This document shows, in pieces, positions 5,502-9,732 of a stretch of 9,732 nucleotides of DNA. The stretch is taken from positions 1 to 9,732 of the forward strand of contig WRJY01000267.1 of NCBI GenBank assembly GCA_009778355.1, in the 5' to 3' direction. The notes beneath the pieces are model-generated. The model worked only from the letters and a program-made list of their open reading frames with translations. It did no database searches and was not told the origin of the DNA. The stretch's first letter is position 1; each line of letters begins with the position of its first letter. Source of the DNA: Desulfovibrionaceae bacterium (GTDB lineage: Bacteria > Pseudomonadota > Gammaproteobacteria > Burkholderiales > Burkholderiaceae_C). Made by a program: the position numbers and the translations under genes.

Positions 5502-7187
5502 ATGAGTCAAAACCGATCTGACAAGCCTGTCATCTGGAGCATCGCCGGCAACGACAGCGGCGGCGGCGCGGGGCTGGCTGCCGATTTGCGCGCGGCGGCG
5601 GCCTTCGGCGTGCATTTGTGCCCGGTGGTGGCGGCGGTCACGGCGCAGAACTCGCGCGCCGTTACCCGCATCGAACCCGTGCCGCCCGATTGGCTGGACG
5701 CGCAACTGACCGCGCTGGACAGCGACCTGCCGCCCGCCGCCATCAAGACCGGCCTGCTGGGCAGCGCGGCCCATGTCGCCGTGGTGGCCCGCTGGATCGA
5801 CCGTTTGCGCCAGAGCGCCCCCGTGGCCCTGGTGGTGGACCCGGTGCTGGCTGCCAGCACCGGCGCGGCATTTGCCGACCTGGCGGCCATCGATGCCTAC
5901 CGCGGTTTGCTGCTGCCACGCGCCACCGTCGTCACCCCGAACAAGCGCGAGGCGCGAATGCTGGCAGGCCAAGGTGGCCATGGCGATGAAAGCGGGCAGG
6001 GCGGTCCGCCCGCACTGGCAGCGGCCCTGAAGGCGCTGGGCGCGGGCTCGGTCGGCATCACTGGCGGGGATGACCCGCGCGCCGCTCCCGGTTGGTCGCT
6101 CGACTGGATCGACACCCCCCACGCCAGCGGCTGGCTGGCGCTGCCCCGCGTGCAAACGCCGCACAGCCACGGCACCGGCTGCACCTTTGCCACCGGCGTG
6201 GCCAGCGCGCTGGCGCTGGGTTTCGTGCCCGCCGACGCCATGACGCTCGCCAAAATGGCCACCACGCTGGCTCTGCACCATGGCCACGCTGCAGGGCAGG
6301 GCGCCGGGCCGGTGGCAGCGCAGGCGGGCTTTGGCATGCAGCCCGATTTGCTGCCCTGGCTGTCGTGGGACGAGGATGCGTCTTTCTTGGATTTCACTCT
6401 TTCCCACGCTGGGGGAGGGCAGGGATGTGGGCCAAGCAATTTGTTCGTGGATGCGTCTGCGCGGCAAATCAACGCCGTCAGACCCCACCCCAACCCTCCC
6501 CCAGAGGGGGAGGGCGCAAAAGACATCGGCGTGTATGCCATCGTTGACAGCGCCGAGCGCGTGCGCCAAGTGGTGGCCGCCGGCGCGCGTACGGTGCAAC
6601 TGCGCATCAAGACGCCCGCCAACGCGCCCGACGCCGCGCTGCGGCAGTCCATCGCGCAGGCGCTGGCCGCGTGCAACGCGGCTGGCGCCACGCTGGTGGT
6701 CAACGACCATTGGCGGCTGGCCCGCGAACTGGGCGCGCGCGCCGTCCACCTGGGACAGGAAGACTTGGCCGCGCTGGGCCAGGCTGGCCACGCCGAACTG
6801 GCCGCCAGCGGCTTGAAGCTGGGCATCAGCAGCCACAGCCTGTGGGAGCTGTGCCGCGCGCGCGGCCTGCAACCATGGTACATCGCCTGCGGCCCGGTGT
6901 GGCCCACGCTCACCAAGGCCATGCCCTGGGCGCCGCAGGGCCTTGACAACCTGGCCTGGTGGGTGCGCATGGCCGGCGCGCCTGTGGTCGCCATCGGCGG
7001 CATCCTGGAACCCGCCCAATTGACCGAAGCCGCCCGCAGCGGCGCCAGTGGCGTGTGCGTGGTGCGCGGCCTGGGCAATGATCCCGCCCAAACCCTGCCG
7101 CGCTGGCAAGCCGCCCTGGCAGCAGGCCGCGCCGCCTTGCGCCTGCCCGCACCCGCGCTGCCGCATTCGCCGTTGCGCAGGGGGTAA
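5502..7187 (+). CDS. thiDE: Bifunctional ThiD-ThiE: HMP/HMP-phosphate kinase fused to thiamine-phosphate synthase
   Basis: 561 residues in two domains. ThiD (about 1-285) phosphorylates HMP to HMP diphosphate: SIAGNDSGGGAGLAADLRA, VTAQN, KTGLLGS (82-88), VVDPVLAASTG, VTPNKREA and the anion-hole/catalytic block HGTGCTFATG (C227). ThiE (about 341-550) joins HMP diphosphate to thiazole phosphate, giving thiamine phosphate: QLRIK, NDHWRLARELGARAVHLGQED, GISSHS, CGPVWPT..K and VAIGGI. The start ATG 5502 lies just before the conserved ThiD strand. An in-frame extension to 5457 is possible, but it runs through the REP-like hairpins and has no supporting homology. The linker (about 291-340) has no domain character and is encoded by REP-like palindromes and a 10-base direct repeat. 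It is the last thi gene of the cluster; ldcA follows 101 bases later. Confidence 0.95.
   Translation: MSQNRSDKPVIWSIAGNDSGGGAGLAADLRAAAAFGVHLCPVVAAVTAQNSRAVTRIEPVPPDWLDAQLTALDSDLPPAAIKTGLLGSAAHVAVVARWIDRLRQSAPVALVVDPVLAASTGAAFADLAAIDAYRGLLLPRATVVTPNKREARMLAGQGGHGDESGQGGPPALAAALKALGAGSVGITGGDDPRAAPGWSLDWIDTPHASGWLALPRVQTPHSHGTGCTFATGVASALALGFVPADAMTLAKMATTLALHHGHAAGQGAGPVAAQAGFGMQPDLLPWLSWDEDASFLDFTLSHAGGGQGCGPSNLFVDASARQINAVRPHPNPPPEGEGAKDIGVYAIVDSAERVRQVVAAGARTVQLRIKTPANAPDAALRQSIAQALAACNAAGATLVVNDHWRLARELGARAVHLGQEDLAALGQAGHAELAASGLKLGISSHSLWELCRARGLQPWYIACGPVWPTLTKAMPWAPQGLDNLAWWVRMAGAPVVAIGGILEPAQLTEAARSGASGVCVVRGLGNDPAQTLPRWQAALAAGRAALRLPAPALPHSPLRRG
6374..6514. repeat. REP-like inverted pair with 10-bp direct repeat inside the thiDE linker
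   Basis: GGATGCGTCT occurs twice, at 6374-6383 and 6449-6458, exactly 75 bases (25 codons) apart, so both copies encode Asp-Ala-Ser in the same frame. Between them lies a palindromic arm bounded by CCCAC (6403-6407) and GTGGG (6427-6431). Beyond the second copy is a perfect hairpin, CCCTCCCCC-AGA-GGGGGAGGG (6494-6514). The two arms share an 11-base block in opposite orientation (CTGGGGGAGGG at 6409-6419, CCCTCCCCCAG at 6494-6504), as in paired REP elements. All of it is translated without a stop and forms most of the linker between ThiD and ThiE. Confidence 0.7.
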
Positions 7188-7288
7188 ATTCTTTCCCGGC
7201 ACTGACCTTGCACCCTCTGCCTTCGCATCCCTTGCCAGCCACTGGATGCCTTCGTGGCACACTGCTTGCAAGATACCAATCTCCAGTC

Positions 7289-8224
7289 ATGGCCCATATT
7301 TACGTTTATTCCCCCTCCGGCGCGGTGCGCGACAGGGCGGCTTTTGCCCGAGCCGTCAAGCGCTTGCAGGCGCTGGGCCATGAGGTCGAACTCGACGCCG
7401 ATGCGCTGGCGAGCTGGCAGCGCTTTGCGGGCGATGACGCCACGCGCCTGACCGCCATCAGCCGCGCGGCGGCCAGCGGCGCCGACGTGGCGCTGACCAC
7501 GCGCGGCGGCTACGGCCTGACGCGCCTGCTGCCGGCGCTGCCTTACAAAGCCATTGCACGCGCGGCTGAACGCGGCACCAAATTCATCGGCTTTTCGGAT
7601 TTCACCGCACTGCAACTGGCCTTGCTGGCCCGGGGCGGCGGCGTTACCTGGGCCGGCCCGGCGCTGCTGGAAGGCTTTGGCGCGCCCGGCGCGTCGGGGC
7701 CCGACGAGATCATGCTGGCCTGCTTTGAAGATGTGGCCAATGGCAGCGCCGAGGGCACTGGCTGGCGTCTGCCGGCCAGCGACATCGCCGCGCTGGCGCA
7801 CCGGCGCGATTGGCATCTGGCGCGCCACGCGCCGCTGTGGGGCGGCAATCTGACGATGGTGGCCTCGCTGCTGGGTACACCATGGTGGCCGGCGCTGGAT
7901 GGCGGCGTGCTGTTTCTGGAAGACGTGGGCGAGCATCCTTACCGCATCGAGCGGATGCTGGCGCAACTGCTGCACGCTGGCGTGCTGGCGCGGCAAAAAG
8001 CAGTCGTGCTGGGCCAGTTCAGCGGCTACGAACTGACGCCGCACGACCGAGGCTATTCAATGGCAAAAGTGATCGAGTGGCTGCGCAGCCAGATCAAGCC
8101 GCCGGTACTGACCGGCTTGCCATTCGGCCACGCCCCGACCAAGGTACTGCTGCCGGTGGGCGCGAAGGTGGACTTGCTGATCGAAGGGCGCGAGGCGCTG
8201 GTGTTGTGGGGACACTCGCACTGA
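7289..8224 (+). CDS. ldcA: LD-carboxypeptidase, peptidase family S66 (LdcA type)
   Basis: This enzyme removes the terminal D-alanine from muropeptide tetrapeptides during peptidoglycan recycling in the cytoplasm. The 311-residue protein has the S66 pattern: start IYVYSPSGAV, TRGGYGLTRLLP, the nucleophile in IGFSDFTALQLAL (S103), the acid in LFLEDVGEHPYRIERML (E211) and the histidine in GLPFGHAPTK (H281). These correspond to the Ser-Glu-His triad of Pseudomonas LdcA. No signal peptide is seen, consistent with a cytoplasmic enzyme. ATG 7289 is chosen because family members begin just before the first beta strand; an in-frame ATG at 7208 would add 27 residues without family resemblance. The ribosome site before 7289 is weak. 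It lies in the same direction as the thi genes but has no metabolic link to them. Confidence 0.92.
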   Translation: MAHIYVYSPSGAVRDRAAFARAVKRLQALGHEVELDADALASWQRFAGDDATRLTAISRAAASGADVALTTRGGYGLTRLLPALPYKAIARAAERGTKFIGFSDFTALQLALLARGGGVTWAGPALLEGFGAPGASGPDEIMLACFEDVANGSAEGTGWRLPASDIAALAHRRDWHLARHAPLWGGNLTMVASLLGTPWWPALDGGVLFLEDVGEHPYRIERMLAQLLHAGVLARQKAVVLGQFSGYELTPHDRGYSMAKVIEWLRSQIKPPVLTGLPFGHAPTKVLLPVGAKVDLLIEGREALVLWGHSH

Positions 8225-8282
8225 ATGAACCCCCACGCTGAGAGCCAAGCGCGGCGTGTTGTGAATATTCAGCTTTGATGCA

Positions 8283-8310
8283 ATTTAACATAATATACAT
8301 CGTGTGAAGT
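8283..8310 (-). other. dif-like XerCD recombination site
   Basis: Read on the minus strand, the XerD-side arm TTATGTTAAAT and the six-base centre TGTATA are identical to the E. coli dif sequence as I remember it (17 of 17). The XerC-side arm ACTTCACACGA matches only 5 of 11 bases, or 7 of 11 against the Neisseria dif arm. The site lies 58 bases after the ldcA stop and about 150 bases from the relaxase gene fragment. One intact and one degenerate arm is the look expected where an element has integrated through XerCD; a divergent true chromosomal dif is the other reading. The match is read directly; the function is inferred. Confidence 0.6.
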
Positions 8311-8323
8311 CACTTGGGCTTTG

Positions 8324-8342
8324 AAAAAGGGCCCTTGCCCTT
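8324..8342 (-). terminator. Rho-independent terminator for the minus-strand relaxase fragment
   Basis: On the minus strand AAGGGC-AAGG-GCCCTT forms a six-base-pair hairpin that runs into TTTTTC, a typical intrinsic terminator. It lies about 120 bases downstream of the relaxase stop and would prevent read-through into ldcA from the opposite side. A weaker stem, ACCAC-AAGCG-GTGGT (8429-8415 on the same strand), lies closer to the stop and lacks a good T-run. On the plus strand no T-run follows, so it is not expected to stop ldcA transcription. Confidence 0.6.
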
Positions 8343-8460
8343 GTCTTCGCCTGCGCTTGCTTGGATGCTTCCAGCTCTGCCTTGACTCTACCCAAAAACG
8401 CCGAAACCCCTGAAACCACCGCTTGTGGTGACTGGTTTATAGCACACGCTGGACACCCTG

Positions 8461-9624
8461 TCAATCCTCGAAGTTGACAAACGCGAGCGCGGGATTGGCG
8501 GGCGGCAACGGTTGCTGCACGAACCGGCTTGGCTCGGACAGCACTATGGCGGCGAGCTTGCCCGCCGCCGTGCCGCCTCGACCAATCACGCGGTAACGCA
8601 AGATGTTGACATTGGCTGGGCCAACAACGTGCCAATGCGCTTTCACTACTTCACGCTGCACGTACATCGCGTGGCCTTCAATCTCGCTGTCTTGCACTTG
8701 CGTGGCCGCATAAAGCTTGAAAATCAGCGGCGAAACCAAGGCGATACCTTCCGGGACGAAATGCACCGCCGCACCCGTTTCGTTGTACTTGAGCGTGCGA
8801 TTGACCAACGAGTGCTGCAACCACTTGATGAACGCCAGCGCCACCGGCGATACGTTGGCTTCAAGCCCGGCTTTTTTGCTGCCGCCAGGCAGGTTGGGCA
8901 ACTTGGGTTCAAGCAGCACGGGCTTGGGCATGGCCAGCGTTTGCGAGGCAGCTTCATCGGGCGGGTCTTGCGGCGCGCTGCGCGCTATCGTCCAGGGCGC
9001 ACTTTGCAACAGTTCCCGATTGGGGCCGCCCACAGGTTGCAATAGCTTCTGGCGTAGTGAGTCGGCGGTTGCCTTTGCCACTGGCTGTGCAGCGGGCCAC
9101 GCGGTGTCCGCTGCCGATGCCTGCGCCTGCGGAGTTTGTTGCACAGCTTCGGTGTCGTGTTGCTGTTGGGCCATTGGTTGCACCCTGCTGGCTTTCTTGG
9201 CCTGTTTCGCGGCGTTAGCCAGCAATCGATGGCGTTCGCGCTCGCGGTCGAGCGCGCGGAAACTGGCCCGATCATCAGCACTGAGCAGTTTGTCCGCGTC
9301 ATTCTCGCCGACGGGGATCGGTGGCTTGCTCTTTGCGCCAGCTTGCGGTTCTCGTACTTGCTGCATGGGCGGCGCGGATTGCGGAGCTGGCGCAGACTTG
9401 GACTTGTTGAACGTGGGCGCCTTGATCTCTGGCTCGGGCGTTTTTTGCGGGCCACCGCGCACTGGCGCAGATGTTTGCCCTTCCTGCATGGCCATTGCTT
9501 CAACTTCCGGCGCTTGGGCTTGTGCGGCATTCTTGCGCTTGTTGTGCACTTCGATTGTTCCAATCATCGGCGGCGGGTACTTGTCCGGGCTGTCGAAAAT
9601 CTTGTCGAGCCTGAATCGCAGCAT
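8461..9624 (-). CDS. TraI/MobH-type conjugative relaxase, C-terminal half (probably 5'-truncated)
   Basis: MobH relaxases nick the origin of transfer of integrative conjugative elements. This product, 387 residues from ATG 9624, begins LRFRLDKIFDSPDKYPPPMIGTIEV, like the middle of such proteins. It continues with a long Pro/Ala/Gln-rich linker (about 30-255) and ends in a domain of about 110 residues with ALAFIKWLQHSL, YNETGAAVHFVPEGIALVSP and IFKLYAA, the pattern of the TraI_2_C (DUF1528) domain. The N-terminal relaxase domain with its histidines is missing. The frame stays open upstream to 9690 but offers only TTG 9630 as another start, and no ribosome site is visible, so the gene is probably a decayed 5'-truncated remnant. 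G+C is lower than in the thi genes (31/60 at 8641-8700). Directly upstream begins the right copy of the direct repeat, so the break lies near 9640. Confidence 0.72.
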   Translation of the reverse strand: MLRFRLDKIFDSPDKYPPPMIGTIEVHNKRKNAAQAQAPEVEAMAMQEGQTSAPVRGGPQKTPEPEIKAPTFNKSKSAPAPQSAPPMQQVREPQAGAKSKPPIPVGENDADKLLSADDRASFRALDRERERHRLLANAAKQAKKASRVQPMAQQQHDTEAVQQTPQAQASAADTAWPAAQPVAKATADSLRQKLLQPVGGPNRELLQSAPWTIARSAPQDPPDEAASQTLAMPKPVLLEPKLPNLPGGSKKAGLEANVSPVALAFIKWLQHSLVNRTLKYNETGAAVHFVPEGIALVSPLIFKLYAATQVQDSEIEGHAMYVQREVVKAHWHVVGPANVNILRYRVIGRGGTAAGKLAAIVLSEPSRFVQQPLPPANPALAFVNFED

Positions 9625-9635
9625 GGTCAAGCTGT

Positions 9636-9732
9636 GTGTGTAGGTGTCGCATCCCGGACGATTGGATAGACAATAAACGCTATCCGCTGTTCATGGCGCG
9701 CTCGGTGCTGCAAGCGCTGCTTGAGCAGTTGC
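9636..9732 (+). CDS. 5' end of an unrecognised gene (DDWID..KRY..LFMAR family), continues outside window
   Basis: From GTG 9636 the frame is open to the window edge: VCRCRIPDDWIDNKRYPLF followed by MARSVLQALLEQL. The same N-terminal pattern is found at 709-797 after thiC. The peptide looks like an amphipathic, possibly helical start, but the family was not recognised. The start is uncertain: GTG 9636 has no clear ribosome site, and the internal ATG at 9693 is also possible. The gene points away from the relaxase fragment. Whether it is intact cannot be seen. Confidence 0.35.
   Translation, partial: MCRCRIPDDWIDNKRYPLFMARSVLQALLEQL
9645..9719 (+). repeat. Right copy of the 75-bp direct repeat
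   Basis: Same-orientation partner of 718-792 with 66 of 74 aligned bases identical. It begins directly upstream of the truncated relaxase gene, which runs on the other strand. Similarity fades after 9719, as in the left copy after 792, though the window ends too soon to see the true extent of this side. Confidence 0.85.

Noticed and set aside
5448..8044. Long minus-strand open frames opposite thiDE and ldcA (600-700 codons)
   Set aside because: They are mirror frames of GC-rich genes. The plus strand carries full families with catalytic motifs, while the minus frames have biased Arg/Gln/His/Ala composition and no motifs.
8233..8258. CACGC...GCGTG stem after ldcA as a terminator, or CTGAGA as part of a TPP riboswitch
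   Set aside because: The stem is five base pairs with a long loop and no T-run. The other conserved TPP riboswitch segments are absent, and the position is downstream of a non-thiamine gene.
8285..8460. Minus-strand reading frame ending FQSPSDFTRCILC in the ldcA-relaxase gap
   Set aside because: It contains the predicted terminator hairpin and ends inside the dif-like site. Its upstream part is only another frame of the relaxase gene and there is no convincing start.

Overview
The window looks like chromosomal DNA of a high-GC betaproteobacterium, most likely Burkholderiales/Comamonadaceae. This rests on the thiC / thiO-thiS-thiG-thiDE layout, the ThiD-ThiE fusion, the GC-rich codon use of the thi genes and the REP-like palindromes. 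No taxonomic search was possible.

Layout, left to right. (1) 3-677: 3' part of thiC. (2) 678-2437: a lower-GC cassette with a fragment of an unrecognised gene, a good sigma70-type promoter, a polymorphic toxin type 44 (Ntox44-like) protein and a coupled three-helix membrane protein that is probably its immunity protein. (3) 2488-5360: thiO, then an mqsR-mqsA toxin-antitoxin pair with its own operator, then thiS and thiG; the 3' end of mqsA overlaps the start of thiS. (4) 5361-7187: a REP-like intergenic spacer and a thiD-thiE fusion whose linker is built from REP-like palindromes. (5) 7289-8224: an S66 LD-carboxypeptidase (LdcA type). (6) 8225-8460: a convergent intergenic region with a dif-like XerCD site and a terminator for the minus strand. 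(7) 8461-9624, minus strand: the C-terminal half of a MobH-type TraI relaxase, a trace of an integrative conjugative element. (8) The right edge repeats, at about 89% identity, the gene fragment found just after thiC.

The thi genes supply both halves of thiamine: ThiC makes the pyrimidine, ThiO, ThiS and ThiG make the thiazole, and ThiDE phosphorylates the pyrimidine and joins the halves. The remarkable point is that this housekeeping pathway is split by two separate toxin modules, Ntox44 plus putative immunity between thiC and thiO, and MqsRA between thiO and thiS. The second carries its own regulated promoter reading into thiS-thiG. The right side suggests that a conjugative element once recombined at or near a dif site. 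No tRNA, rRNA, CRISPR array, intact insertion sequence or TPP riboswitch is visible; a riboswitch, if present, would lie upstream of thiC, outside the window. No gene-free stretch exceeds 300 bases.
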